This document shows, piece after piece, positions 1 to 11,718 of a stretch of DNA of 64,000 bases. The DNA lies in NCBI GenBank assembly GCA_024114885.1, contig CP099422.1, forward strand, positions 1,488,001 through 1,552,000, read 5' to 3'. How positions within the stretch are numbered: the stretch's first letter is position 1; each line of letters begins with the position of its first letter. A program made the position numbers and the translations under genes. The notes beneath the pieces were generated by a model. That model saw only the letters and a list, made by a program, of their open reading frames with translations, did not search any database and was not told the origin of the DNA. Origin of the DNA: Septoria linicola (taxonomy: Eukaryota > Ascomycota > Dothideomycetes > Mycosphaerellales > Mycosphaerellaceae).

Positions 1-2638
1 GTACCAAGAAGGGCTCGCGAGAGTTACCAATGCGACGAATGAGCTGCGCAAGTGGCTCGTAGTCTTGATCTTCGTACTTCTTGACCAAAAGTTCGGGTGA
101 AAAGAAGCCAGCCTTGTACCAATCGTGCATCTCCAGTCCCGACCATGGACCTTGTGTCTGTCCTTGGGGATCGCGGTATATCCAGCGCATGCGATCAGGC
201 ATGACCATCGTGCGCTGCTGTGGTGCTGGAGGCTGATTCGAAGCAGAGCTCCCAGGCGGCTGGTTCTGGCCCTGTTGTTGAGACTGTTCATGCAGTTGCT
301 GTTGACTTTGCTGGTGATGAAGGTCTGAAGACTCGTGCTGAAGTTTGCCAGGCTGATTGTCATTAAAGCCTTGGTTTGCGAAAGGGCTTTCAGCAGACCT
401 GCCGAAGTCTCCCAGTCCACCAAATGGTTGCGCGGGGCGTTCGTGACCAGACTCACGATCATGCTGGCTGTCATTGTGGCGCATCTGATCTTGCATCTGA
501 GGTGGGAACATGCTAGCCATCCTACTGCCACCATAAGCGCCGCCCTGCGAGCCGAAGCCCCCAAGCCCAGCTAATCCTGGTGACTGCATGTCAGACATTG
601 GATTAGAGAAAATGCCGGATCCGAAGGCGTTGGACAATCCTGCCGTTTGTCTTCCCGGTGTCCCTAACCCGCCCTGCGAAGCTGGCCAGGCTGAGGCGCC
701 AGGCAAAGCACCGAGCTGTCCAAGGCCGCTGAAGCCACCAGAGAAGCCGCGTTGCGGACCAACACTCGAGGTTTGGCTTCTATCGCTGGCCGGACCTTGA
801 CCATGGACACGGCCGAGATTTGGCAATGCGCCGAGACCTCCAAGGCCACTCAGTTGCTGCTGCGGTTGCTGGTGTTGTGCCTGATCGACGCCGAACTGGC
901 CGAGTCCAGGAAGGTGACTGTTTGGTGCATCGCTGCTGTCGGCCTCGTTCTGCTCACCCGTACGATCGGCACCGTGCTGCTCAGGCGATTTGTATGGGTT
1001 GGTGTCGGTTGGGCTCATCGGTTCGTGGCCGCCAGCATGCTGCAAGCCGAGACGCTGATGAGCTGGAGTTTGCTGGAACCCTTCGCGAGCTCCGGGATAG
1101 CCTTGACCAAAGCCGTGAGTATTGTCAGTGGTCATGCCAAAAGCTCCAAACCCAAAATCGCCCTGTGTGCCTTGGCGACTTGGAGTCCCAAAGCCCTGGT
1201 ATCCTTGTCTGGGGTGAGGAGGGCTAGTGTCTTCATCTGCCGCTAGTGCAGCACTACCCGTAGGTAAGACTTCCTCAGCTTCATCCAGAGATTCGTTGGC
1301 CTGTTCGCCTGCACGCCAGGACTCATGCTCGTTGACCCGTCCCAAACCAGAGAGGCTGGGCTTGGCCTCGATGGTCCTACCATCGTCGCCACCTTCCTTG
1401 CCCAGAACATTCTTGAATCTGCTCTCAGACCTTCCGCCACCCAGTCCCACGGCTCCCTTAGCTCCGGGGGCGGGTTGCTGGGAAGGATTGCCGCTCATGC
1501 CAAAACTGCCAAACGAGCCCATGGGAGCGAGACCTGCACTCTGCGGGCCAGGACCATTAGACCAAGGAGAACTTGGAGCTGCGAAGCCTGCTGATAGAGG
1601 CCCAGCTGCCGGGTTTCGTCTGACCGTACCAAATGGAGAAGACACAGGCTTCTCATCGGCGTCCTTGTCCTCAGGCTTGTTCAGATTCTGATCGGTTCGA
1701 CGTCGCAACAGCGATGCTGGCGGGGAAGGAGCGCGCTGTTCGTTGAAACCACCCGGAGAGGACACGTTCTGTGGGAAGGGGTACGACTCGCTAGTCTCCC
1801 GACGGCGTCCACCACCACGCGCGACGCTAGGTGATGGGAGTCCAAAGGCGCCGGGAGTGGTAGCACTAGTCGAGATGCTGATCTTTCGTCCGGTCACTCC
1901 ATTTGCTTGCTGTCCGTCTTTGTTCGAGGGCTTGATAGGTGTGTTCACGGAGGTCGAGAAGAGCTGCCGATTTTGTTAGCACCCAGCACAATACCTCTAT
2001 ACAAATTCTCATCAGCACGCACCTCGCGTTCTTCTTCATCCATGTCCACCAGTCCTAATGGATCGCTCACGCTGTCTTTGTTCCACACCAGCTCTGGACC
2101 AGAATGAGAATCGCGATTGTTGTCGGTTCGACCCCACCCGGCAGAACTGCCATTCGAGATGTCGGGCTGCCAGCCACCAACCGCATGAGCCGACAGACCG
2201 TCACTTAGACCAGAGCTTTGGCTCTGTAGCGACTCATATATGTCGAACATTTGGTCCTTGGTGTATTTCGTGTTGCCAGAAGAAGTGCCATTGGCGCGAA
2301 GCGAGGGAGGAATGTAGCGCTGTGGTGGTGGCACTGTGCCGGCGTGTTGAGCTGATGATGCGCCATTCGTCGCGCCTGAAGCTCGTCTGAAGGTCTGTGT
2401 CGCGCCGTTCGTCCGCGGTAACCTATGCGCACACCATTATTAGTGCCATGTCCATCTTGTCCAGCTTTCGGCAAGTCTGTGGACAATTTTTTGCCGCGAC
2501 GCGCCAATCGCATTCGATCTTGCTGTCGCCCTTCACATCTGCAGTCGCCACTCACCTATCGCCAGCAGAGTCGCGTGAGAGATTGTTGGAGGCATTGTTG
2601 CCGGCCGCGGCGGAGGCAAATGAGGACGGCGGAGCCAT
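1..2638 (-). CDS. GYF-domain protein (Smy2/GIGYF type), C-terminus beyond the window
   Basis: GYF domains bind proline-rich PPG-phi ligands and link mRNA decay, translational repression and vesicle traffic; yeast relatives are Smy2 and Syh1. Modelled exons on the minus strand are 2556-2638, 2023-2422 and 1-1963 (open at the edge). They give about 815 residues starting MAPPSSFASAAAGNN. Introns are 2423-2555 and 1964-2022; the second has a GCTAAC branch site. The N-terminal third has the block conserved in fungal orthologues (RTNGATQTFRR, YIPPSL, YTKDQMFDIYE, PLGLVDMDEEERE, NTPIKPS). The middle is Gly/Gln/Pro-rich. The GYF domain lies at about 5-200, with GPWSGLEMHDWYKAGFF and FSPELLVKKYED. The junction at 2023/1963 was chosen because it restores the conserved frame. 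Exon 3 was read in one frame without a stop. Family call is firm; the missing C-terminus is the only real gap. Confidence 0.88.
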
Positions 2639-4234
2639 TCTGAGGATGCAAGTCGGACAGCAAAAGCTTCACGAATTGCAGGTGGAGATGGTCCAAGATG
2701 TGGAGAGAGTCGAAGTGATCCTGCTTATACCAGCAAGACGTGGGTGATTGTTGGAGGAAGTGGTGCCAGATGATGGGCTCGATCGATGTGGTCGCTTTGC
2801 TGCTGCTGCTGCTGCGAAAGTGTGATGTCGCGTGAGAGGTGTATTCTCTACGTAGGACGCCAGGCAGGCTTGGCGCTCCTGCCGCTCGCCTCTCCCCGAC
2901 CTTTCTACCGCCCTCGACAACCACACATTGTTCCATTTCATCCGAGCGAGTCCTGCACTCCCTAAAGCATATCCTCTTCGTTCCCGCTCACTCACGTCTA
3001 CTTGCGGCGATTCAGTTGCATGCATGGCCTTGTCATCGCGCTCAGACACGCTTTAACGCGTCGAAAGCTGTGTCAAAGCTGCTACAGCTCTACCAACCCA
3101 CGACCCACCATGATCCTCGGTCAGCATTATTGAGAGCATACTCGTTCTGTCATTGACCTTCCAATTTCGCGTTTGTCACTCAATGGCATTCTGTGCTTCC
3201 ATTTTTACGTGGCTGGATGGCGCGATAGCGACGAAATCTTCATGCTCGACGCCTGAGGCCCTTCTCATCGTTTCGGCAGCACCCGATCTCGCTGCAGACC
3301 TCAGCGAAGTGAATAGCCATCTGCTGTGTCCCGTCTTTTGCATCTGCATCAAACCGACAGCAACCTCGGGGTAGTCTCAAGTCATGTCACTTTGTGTGAC
3401 AGCAACCTGACGCGGCGGACCGATCACGATCATCCACAATGCAGTGCAGTGTGTCCGCAGTTGCAACAACATTCGCTCCAGGATCCGACTCCCACTCTGC
3501 GGCCGTGAACAACGTTGTAAGCATCGCAGCGCAAAGGGGATTATTGAGCATTTCTCTGTGAGAGAGATGTGAGAGGACCGCCAACATCACTTCCACCTGC
3601 TTCCATGGACGTTGCAACACGTTTCCCGAGGGTCGACTTCCAAACGGTCCACTTCTTCCACACAGACCATAGCTTATCTGAGGCGTGCTTTAACGACAAG
3701 CATTCATCGAGCGATGCTATTTCGTGTCATTCGCTGACTTCACAAGTTTGGTCACTGCATGTTTGCTACATGTACCGCCCTGTGGCCTTCGCGGACACTA
3801 GCCACGCGCTTTCACATGCACTTGCTACCTCACCTCGCAGATCATGGTAAGATACTCCACATCATACTGAAGCTTGTGTCACGACTAGCCACACTCCGTG
3901 GGCGCTCCCATGGATGCATCGAACGAGTCTAGTCCCCGAAATCCGGTATCATGCATGCTGTGAGACAGCACGATTGCGCGAGAGTACAATTTAGCCGCCA
4001 CGGTTTGACAAGCAGATGGACGTATTTTCACAGCAAAACTCGCAAACCACATTTGCAACGGCGTGATATAAGCCAGCAGGCCGTCTGGTCTAGGTCGGCC
4101 AGGTCTGCTAGCGCTCTCAGTCACGATCAACGCTCCAACCAGCATTCGCAAGGCGTATCTCAGTGACGATTGTATGATATTGGCTCAAGCTAGGCAATAC
4201 ACAGTTCTACGCACAGCGGTGTCTATCTGTCGCC
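2639..4234. other. Gene-poor spacer between divergent genes
   Basis: About 1.6 kb between two divergent start codons. I see only short overlapping reading frames without domains or consistent splice sites, plus a small (CTG)5 run near 2798-2813. It probably holds the 5' UTRs and promoters of both flanking genes. No RNA gene or repeat was recognised. Confidence 0.5.
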
Positions 4235-5133
4235 ATGGCCTATTTTGAAGGTGCTCCATCTCCAGAAATTCACCCCTTCATGGCAGCTATGATGTTTACG
4301 CAGACTGGTCACCCAACACTTGGCCGTCGCTACATGGGCTTTGGTACATCCCTCTCCCTCTGCGCGCTCGCAATGAGTACTGATGCCTCCAAGGTGCATC
4401 TCCTTTCTACGCTGGTGGTCCTGTGCCGTCGCATCAGGTATTACCTTCATCAGTTCAAATGCTTCATGCTCATGCGTTATTGACTAGCATAGATGAACCG
4501 ACTGCGACATGGGATGCAACCACATGGGATGGCTCGCACAATGTTTGGAGCTGGCGAATATCCGTTTCCGCAATATCCCTTCCCACTTGGTTATGGATTC
4601 ACACACCTCCCTTGGACGGGACCAGGTTTCTCTGCCCCTGGCGCTGGTGGCTCGACGCCTTCAAACTACAGCGGGAGTACGACGAGTTACAACTCGACAT
4701 GGCCAGGCAGCACAATGGACTCGAGCACTGGCAGCAGCAGTCGCGGAGGAACTAGCAGTCTGGGAGGTATGAGCACATTAGGAGGGTCTACTCTGTTCGA
4801 TATGAATAGCCTCAACAGCATGGCTAGCATGTGGGCGAATCCTTACATGGCGGGCTTCGGGAATATGATGTCTGGTGGGCTACCAGGTCCAGACGATGAT
4901 GACGGCGACGATGGCACTTGGGACCCCGACTTCGACGAGGACGACCCGTTCACTGCATACCTAAGAGCTGTGAAGAAGGGAAGAAAGAGGAAAGGTATGT
5001 TCCTGCATAATCCCAAGGCATGTTCAGAGTTGACCTTGTCTCAGGCAAATCTATGAACTGCATGACCATGAACCCCATCTTTGGCATGCCATCGATGGGC
5101 ATGGGATCATGCATGCCGCTCGGGTGTATGTGA
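4235..5133 (+). CDS. Low-complexity Gly/Ser-rich protein with Met/Cys-rich tail, unknown function
   Basis: I do not recognise a family. Four exons (4235-4343, 4394-4437, 4493-4994, 5045-5133) join in frame to give 247 residues. Introns are 50, 55 and 50 nt, with GT..AG ends and plausible branch sites (ACTGATG, TTGACTAG). The N-terminus is hydrophobic-aromatic with several Met residues. The middle (about residues 95-150) is rich in Gly, Ser, Thr and Asn. Then come an acidic run (PDDDDGDDG), a basic patch (KKGRKRKGK) and a final 27-residue tail holding eight Met and three Cys. The tail appears only after splicing out 4995-5044. No signal peptide or clear membrane segment. The basic patch could be a nuclear signal and the Met/Cys tail could bind copper(I); both are guesses. 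Consistent intron phases support a real gene. Confidence 0.6.
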
Positions 5134-5631
5134 TACATACAGTCTGGCCAAGGACATGGAAGAGACGATCCCGATAATGTTTGAGGATGGGTTAATTCCG
5201 CACGAGGGTCGACGAATAAGACTGATATAGCGCCTGGTGGCTTGAATGGTTTGCATTATGCAACATCTTTCCAAGTTTAACGCTGCCTTTCAAATGCCTG
5301 CTTTCGATCTCAGGTGTCCCTCTTGGCTATACCTGCGCCAAGACCTCCAACAGCAAGACTCAGTAAGTCAAGCACTCCCTAGTAGCTTCGATAGACTCTG
5401 CGAAATCGTGGCGCAGAGTCAAAGGTCCAGCAGGATCACGATCCTCGACCTCACGAAGCACGACTGGCATTTAATGACCCTATCAGCAGTCAGCTCACCA
5501 AATCGTAGCACACATATGCGTGTCGTACAAGCTTAGGCGCACAAGGGCTTGCTAGCGCGAGCCGGGCCATTTATTGGCACAGATCTGATGACAAGTAGTC
5601 TGGAATAATGCGATCACATTCGACAAGGATG

Positions 5632-5639
5632 GTTGTGAC
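5632..5639. repeat. Target-site duplication, left copy
   Basis: GTTGTGAC immediately left of the MITE; the same 8 bases stand immediately to its right at 6115-6122. The perfect match suggests the insertion is not very old, or that the flank escaped mutation. Confidence 0.8.
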
Positions 5640-6114
5640 CATAGAAGTTGAATCTTGAATATTGTTATTCAATGACCTAGATTCAGATTCAATTCAATTA
5701 CTGAATTGAATCGCAATATTCACTCTAAATATTCAATAATTATCTATATACGTAGTAGTAATAACTTATTCTATAGCGCTATCTACTATAATATTAGTAA
5801 TACCTAACTTCTACTAACTTTTAGTATATTTAGACTAAGTTATAGTAGTACTATTAAGCTACGAGCGTATCTATAGAATAGTACGCCTAGCGCTACTAAA
5901 CGTACGCTTGGACTTAGCGCTTATTAGTAATACGGATAGTATATTAATAGCTATCTATAAGAGTATAGGCTAAGCTTGGCGCTAAGTAGATTAGTACTAC
6001 CATTCCTATTGAATCTTGAATATTCATAATATTCAGGGGCTGAAGCATTCAAATTCATTCAACGATTGAATGAATTGAATCCCCTGAATGGCTATTCATC
6101 ATTCAACTTCTATG
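5640..6114. mobile_element. hAT-like MITE with terminal inverted repeats and RIP-like composition
   Basis: A 475-bp AT-rich island begins CATAGAAGTTGAAT and ends with its perfect inverse ATTCAACTTCTATG (14 bp). It is flanked by an identical 8-bp direct repeat GTTGTGAC at 5632-5639 and 6115-6122. Eight-base target duplications with ends starting CA and finishing TG fit the hAT superfamily. The outer 100 bases on each side carry many copies of TTGAAT/ATTCAA in both orientations, like subterminal transposase-binding motifs. The interior (about 5745-6000) is dominated by TA dinucleotides and almost lacks CA and TG, as expected from repeat-induced point mutation. There is no reading frame for a transposase, so it is non-autonomous. 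Confidence 0.82.
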
Positions 6115-6122
6115 GTTGTGAC
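6115..6122. repeat. Target-site duplication, right copy
   Basis: GTTGTGAC directly after the right inverted end of the MITE, matching 5632-5639. Confidence 0.8.
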
Positions 6123-6207
6123 ATCTGAGGCACTGTATCGTGTGTTGGGGTCATCACGATCTTGAAGAATCTGTGTCGCTCTGTCGCAGAGGTTTAGATG
6201 TGGTCGG

Positions 6208-6272
6208 CTTCTTCTTCTTCTTCTTCTTCTTCTTCTTCTTCTTCTTCTTCTTCTTCTTCTTCTTCTTCTTCT
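6208..6272 (+). repeat. (CTT)n microsatellite, about 21.7 units
   Basis: An uninterrupted 65-base run of CTT in non-coding DNA about 95 bases to the right of the MITE. Pure runs of this length usually vary between strains. Confidence 0.97.
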
Positions 6273-7333
6273 CTCCGCTCGCTATGCATTACGGCCGCGC
6301 CGCCGTCTCTCTGCGATATGACCAGATATGTGGCACTTGTGACATTGTTGCCGGGATGAAGCTATTCTCGCCAATTCTCAGCCTCGCAAGATCGCACCAC
6401 TCAGCAGTAATTGTGAGGCACCATTGCAGGGATGAAGCCATCCTCGCAAATCCTCAGCCTGACTTGAGAGTATTCACCACGCATGAGCTCTATTATAGAG
6501 AACACATGTTCAATAGTGTATAGATATAGGTACCGGCCACGTCACGACTTTTGCGTCTGTTGCTCCCCCGACTTGGCAATACCACACAGTATGACTGATT
6601 TCGCTTGTACAATGGCATCGCACTTCGCCGTCACGGATTGCCCATAATAGGTAGGCTCTGGAATGCTCTTGGTGCAGCACTACTACTCGACATTGGGACT
6701 GACACCCTGCTAGCACGCGTCGACCTTGTTGCCATGCACATCAGCAAAGATAACGCTAGTTCCTCTGAAGCCGAGACATCAGATAGCTTTGCTCGCCCGC
6801 TATTCCACGAACGTAGAGCAACTCCGATGCGGCGCGTATGGCATTGCACTTCTCAAGAGAATGGCTGACGCTTGGCACGTCTTCTTCGCAGGCTTGTCAG
6901 TGCTTGATCCTTCTGTGGAAAGTCTTATCTCAGTGTACTAGCTTGAAAAGGCAGGTCCCATCTCTTGAGCCGTGCGCCACGTGTGTCTTTGGACATGCGA
7001 CACTTCTGCATTGGCCATGACGCTTGCGCTGTCGTATCAGAGAACGGCGTAGACGACTACGCTTCGACGCTAACTCGTTGGCCGCGAACCCCTCCTCGAC
7101 ATGTCTGGCCTTACCCCATTATGTGGCTGAACGTAGATCTCTGCAGCATACCACTGCAAGTGGTAGCTCTCGTGTCCTTCTCGAAGGGTCGCCGGCCACT
7201 GAGCCAGCGATAGCCTCTGTGCCGTTGTTACCGACAATGGTTATATGTCAATGACTCCCACCTGTCAGTACCCGCCGCTCACATCGCGTTTCGCTCCACT
7301 GTCCACTCTGGCTCCTAGCTCCTGTTAGCCATC

Positions 7334-10065
7334 ATGGCGAGCAGTTCCAAGAACCCTCTCAAGAGGTTCGCGTTCAGAAGGACCAATACCAATGATGGAC
7401 CATACCAGACACCTGAGCTCAACGACAAGACTGGAGCTACGACAGAGCTGACAGATCTGGGCACCGCCGAGCCCGCCGTCTCCAAGATCGCAGCTGCGTT
7501 TGGCGGCGAAGTCAAGGGTGACCATGGCGATGCCATTCGCAATCTCTCGGAGGTTGAGGCAAACCGCAAGCTTAGCACATTCGCCGCTGAGCACCATTTC
7601 GATCCCAACTTGCCCGATGCTGCCTTTGACGCTATCAAGGACGTCACTCAGACTCATGATCAGAAGGGGGAAGCTGTGCTCGCGGATGAGCTTGTGGAAG
7701 ACTCGCCGTATCCTGAGGTATGCTCTGTCTCAGCTACTTGCAATAGGACAAGCTTCTGATGTGTTCACTAGGTACGAGGTGTCGTTCGAAATTATGACGA
7801 GGATGTTCCAGCGAGCACCATACGTGCTTGGACTATCGGTATGGTCTTGACGACTGTGGTCTCTGGAGTGAACGGACTGTTCTTCTTGCGGTACCCGATC
7901 ATCTCCATCACACCTTACGTTGTGCAGCTGGTCGCCTATCCAATGGGTGTTGGCTGGGCTAGAGTCATGCCAGACAAGCAGTTCTCTGTATTTGGTATCA
8001 AGGCCAACCTCAATCCTGGCCCATTCAACGTCAAGGAGCATGTCATCATCGTGGCCATGGCCAATGCTGCATTCGGAGGTGGTACTGGATATTTCGTCGA
8101 CACTATTGTGTCTCTTCAGAAGTTCTACAACATCACAAGTTTCGGTTGGGGCTTTCGGATTCTGTTTGCCCTCTCTACTCAATGCATTGGATTTGGCCTC
8201 GCTGGAAGTGTCCGAAGGTGGCTTGTTGAGCCCGCGTCCATGATCTGGCCAGCCGCCCTTGTGAACGTTGCATTCATGTACGCGCTCCACGATCACAGCC
8301 CCAGCGATCCGAAACAGACTCATGGCTGGTCCATTTCACGCTATCGTTGGTTCATGTATATCATGATAGCGATGTTCCTCTGGTCATGGTTCTCTGATTT
8401 CATTTTCCCAGCGCTGAGCTACTTCGCCTGGGTTACATGGATCAAGCCCAATAATGTCCTTGTCAACCAGCTCTTCGGCCAGACAACCGGCATCTCTCTC
8501 GGATTCCCGTTCACTGGCTTTACCCTTGATTGGGCTCAGATCAACTCCTTCTACGGAAGTCCTCTGATCGCTCCTTGGCACGCCATCGGCAATATTGCCA
8601 TCGGTATTGTCTTCTTGCTGTGGATCGTGACCCCCGCCCTCCACTACACTGGCGCCTGGTATGCCGACTACTTACCAATCAGCCAGAACGGTATCACGGA
8701 CAATACAGGAGCAAACTACAACATTTCCAGAATTCTTACACCGGACCATGTTGTGGACCCAGCGGCTTACGAGGCCTACTCACCACTTTTCCTATCCACC
8801 TCCTTCGCTCTGACGTATGGTGTCAGCTTTGCCACAATCTCTGCTCTCATTACCCACACCTACCTCTACCATGGCAAGGAAATCTGGCGCAGATGGAAGG
8901 CATCCAGAGGCGAGCTTGACGACATCCATATGAAGATCATGCGCAAGTACAAGACAGTCCCAACTTGGTGGTACCTACTGCTGGGCGTGGTCATGATTGG
9001 CTTCTCCTTCGCCTCTGCCAACGCGTATCCGACAGGAATGAAGGCATCGTCTCTCGTGCTTGCTCTTGTGATCGCCATTACATGGACTATCCCTATTGGC
9101 ATGATTCAAGCCATGACCAACATCCAACTCGGTCTCAATGTCTTCACCGAGTTCATCATCGGATACTTGCAGCCAGGTCACCCAATCGCCATGATGTTGT
9201 TCAAGACATTTGGATATATTACCATGACCCAAGCCCTCTACTTTTGTCAAGATCTGAAGCTTGGTCACTACATGCATGTGCCCCAGCGATCGCTTTTCTG
9301 GGCTCAATTTGTAGCAACAGTCTGGTCTTGCTTCTGCCAGCTCGGAACGGTCGAGTGGGCGCTTGGTGCTATTTCTGGCATCTGCACCAAGGAAGCCGCC
9401 AACTACTTCACCTGCGACTACATCAAGACCTTCTATAACGCTTCAGTCATCTGGGGTGCAATTGGACCAAAGCACTTGTTCTCGAGCGGCGCCATCTATC
9501 AGGACCTGCAATACTTCTGGGTCATTGGGTTCTTCTTGCCCTTTGTCTTTTATGGAATCTCTCGCGCATTCCCAAAGTCAACCATGCTAAGGAAGCTGAA
9601 TGTACCACTGATCTTCACGTCCATGGCCTATGTTCCACCATACTCGGCTATGAATATTGTAAGTCCGAGCGCAGTGTGAACATAAAGTCTAAGTGCTGAC
9701 GAAATTTAGCTTGCCTACTGCTCTGTTGGTTGGGTGTTCCAGAAGTACATCAAAGACAAGTTCAGAGGCTGGTGGATGAACTACAACTATGTCATGTCAG
9801 GTAAGTGTACCCTCAAACAGAGGCTCTCTGGACCTTCGAGAAAACTTGAGACAATGCTGACTTAGGATCAACAGCTGGCCTCGATGTTGGTCTCGCCCTC
9901 TGTGCGATCATAATCTTCTTCTGTGTTCAACTACCTGGCGGAGCAATGCCAGCGTGGTGGGGAACAAACGTGATCGACACAGTCGACTACGAGGGCGCAG
10001 CTGTTCGCAACACTGTTGTTGATGGCGAGATATTTGGACCTCCAGCAGGAACATGGAAATGGTAG
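7334..10065 (+). CDS. OPT-family oligopeptide transporter
   Basis: Proton-coupled uptake of small peptides (possibly glutathione or siderophore-like compounds) across the plasma membrane. Four exons (7334-7717, 7772-9658, 9710-9800, 9875-10065) encode 850 residues, the usual length for fungal OPTs; the introns of 54, 51 and 74 nt all keep the frame. The cytosolic N-terminus of about 150 residues ends in the family block EDSPYPEVRGVVRNYDED. The NPG signature is present as NLNPGPFNVKEH. The KIPPR-like motif appears as KLGHYMHVPQR. A dozen or more hydrophobic segments follow, with many Trp/Phe residues, and the C-terminus ends GPPAGTWKW as in many OPTs. No neighbouring pathway genes indicate the substrate. 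Family call is secure. Confidence 0.95.
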
Positions 10066-10498
10066 TTGGAGGCCTAAATCACATGCGTTGGTCTAGTCGC
10101 ATGTCTTGCTCGTTATGGAAGGTAGTTAACACTGCTCAACCACACGTGTGTGGCCGAATGCACTACTACATAAGCGGCTGAGCTTGTCTCCATCTTTCCA
10201 GCTTCCTCCACGAAAACCTCACTATAAGCTTTGGACACGCTGATCATCTTGACCTAAAGCGTGCCAGATCAAGATGTGGCTTCCGGTGGCGGCGAATCAC
10301 ATCATCTGCTTACCGCAACGGAACACCTACCGAGGCTCACTACTACACAGTCTAAGGGACATTCCATCAAGCCGCCTTAGCGATGTGCCGATGTACGCCA
10401 CAACGAGTAAGAAACATTGAGAATGGAGCCCTCAAGTAGCACAGTATTTGCTGTTTCTGCGAAACCACTGCTGGAGTTCTTCAATCACTGTCGTTAAT
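10066..10498. other. Spacer between OPT and peroxidase genes
   Basis: About 430 bases, no gene seen. An imperfect inverted pair CATCTTGA..TCAAGATG at about 10245-10278 could form a small hairpin; it may be chance. The right part should be the peroxidase promoter. Confidence 0.45.
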
Positions 10499-11607
10499 AT
10501 GGTCAGACTCATCGCCCTTGGAGCTCTGCTCACTGCAGTCGCTTCTGCACAGCTCGGCATCCCAGGCCTGCTGGCTAGCCTTGGACCTGCTCCTGCAAAT
10601 GACCCAAGGTTCACAAACTTCCAAAAGGCTGGACCAAATGATGTCCGTTCGCCGTGCCCAGGTCTTGTATGTTTGTGAAATATGATAGGGTCGGTCATAG
10701 CTGACACCGATTCAGAACGCACTCGCCAATCATGGGTTCCTGCACCACGATGGACGCAACATGACGATTCCACATTTGCTCCAGGGTCTTGCAGCAGGCC
10801 TGAATATGGGAGCCGACTTCACAGTAGCCATCGGTGGTGCCGGTCTCCTCTCGTCGCCTAACCCACTCGGCGGAGCCTTCGACCTGAACGATCTTGATCA
10901 GCACAACTTGTAAGCGACACTTTTACCTGCAGCGTGATGTACACGCTGACCATATACCAAGCCCTATCGAGCACGACGCAAGTCTGTCCCGCCAGGACGA
11001 TTTCTTCGGCAATGACCATGACTTCAACAACAACATCTGGCAACAGACGCTGTCATTCTTCAAGGGAAGCAGCACGACTAACCTGCTGGCTGCCTCGAAG
11101 GCCATCGCCAACCGTACTGCCGATTCGCAGAAGAGAAACCCTACCTTCACCTATGGGTTCAGGTGTGTCTGAAGGTCTTTGAGCTTGCCTGATGTTCACT
11201 AACCACTGCCCTTTACAGAGAGTTCATCTTCAGATACGGCGAGACTGCTATCTACCTGCAGTCGATGGGCAGCGACGATCTCACGGGCATTACCCGAGTC
11301 GACTGGGTGCGCAGCTTGTTCGAGCAAGAGAGACTCCCATACCACCTTGGATGGCGTCCACGTGCCGAGCCAATCACCCTTCCAAGCCTGGGTGTTATGG
11401 TCTTGAACCTCTTCAACGTCAGCCCGTCGAAGGTGCCAGAGGGCCAGAAGATCTTCGCGTAGGTCGACGTCCGAGAAATTTTGAGAAATGCAAGTGCTAA
11501 CTTTTGATTGCAGTGATTCCTATAAGAATGTCCTTGAGCTCACTGCTGGTGGCTCGAACGTTCTCAACAACATCACCAACGGTCTTGCTGCAGCAGTTGG
11601 TTTGTAG
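10499..11607 (+). CDS. Secreted heme-thiolate peroxidase (chloroperoxidase/UPO-like, short group)
   Basis: Members of the peroxidase_2 family use a cysteine-ligated heme and peroxide to oxidise or hydroxylate organic substrates outside the cell. Five exons (10499-10666, 10716-10909, 10962-11162, 11219-11458, 11514-11607) give 298 residues; the four introns are 49-56 nt. A signal peptide ends near AVASAQ. The heme-ligand motif is RSPCPGLNALANHGF at about residues 51-65, where PCP holds the axial Cys. The second signature PIEHDASLSRQD is the EHD type found in short unspecific peroxygenases. FREFIFRYGETAIY carries a further conserved Glu. The length fits the short group. Substrate unknown; no neighbouring biosynthetic genes. 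Confidence 0.92.
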
Positions 11608-11718
11608 TTGCAAGTAGTAAACCGCTCCCAACTAGGGCGACTCCCCATACGGCTCCCCATACGGCCAATTCCAGCCTTCATAGCTTCGCATCTCCTCCGT
11701 GATCCAAGTACGATGTTG

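Larger units (their letters stand above)
5134..7333. other. Gene-poor region with a transposon remnant and a microsatellite
   Basis: Some 2.2 kb without a credible gene. It holds the MITE at 5640-6114 and the CTT run at 6208-6272, annotated separately. The short reading frames here (for example 5246-5536 and 6605-6868) have no recognisable domain, and the one across the microsatellite is a run of phenylalanines. The last few hundred bases are likely the promoter of the OPT gene. Confidence 0.55.

Noticed and set aside
6140..6523. Protein with a long phenylalanine run
   Set aside because: It is only the CTT microsatellite translated; no homologous domain or splice context.
7730..8323. 197-codon minus-strand frame
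   Set aside because: Antisense to OPT exon 2.
10245..10278. Inverted repeat CATCTTGA/TCAAGATG as a terminator or regulatory hairpin
   Set aside because: Eight-base arms with a long loop are expected by chance in this length of DNA, and such hairpins do not terminate fungal polymerase II.
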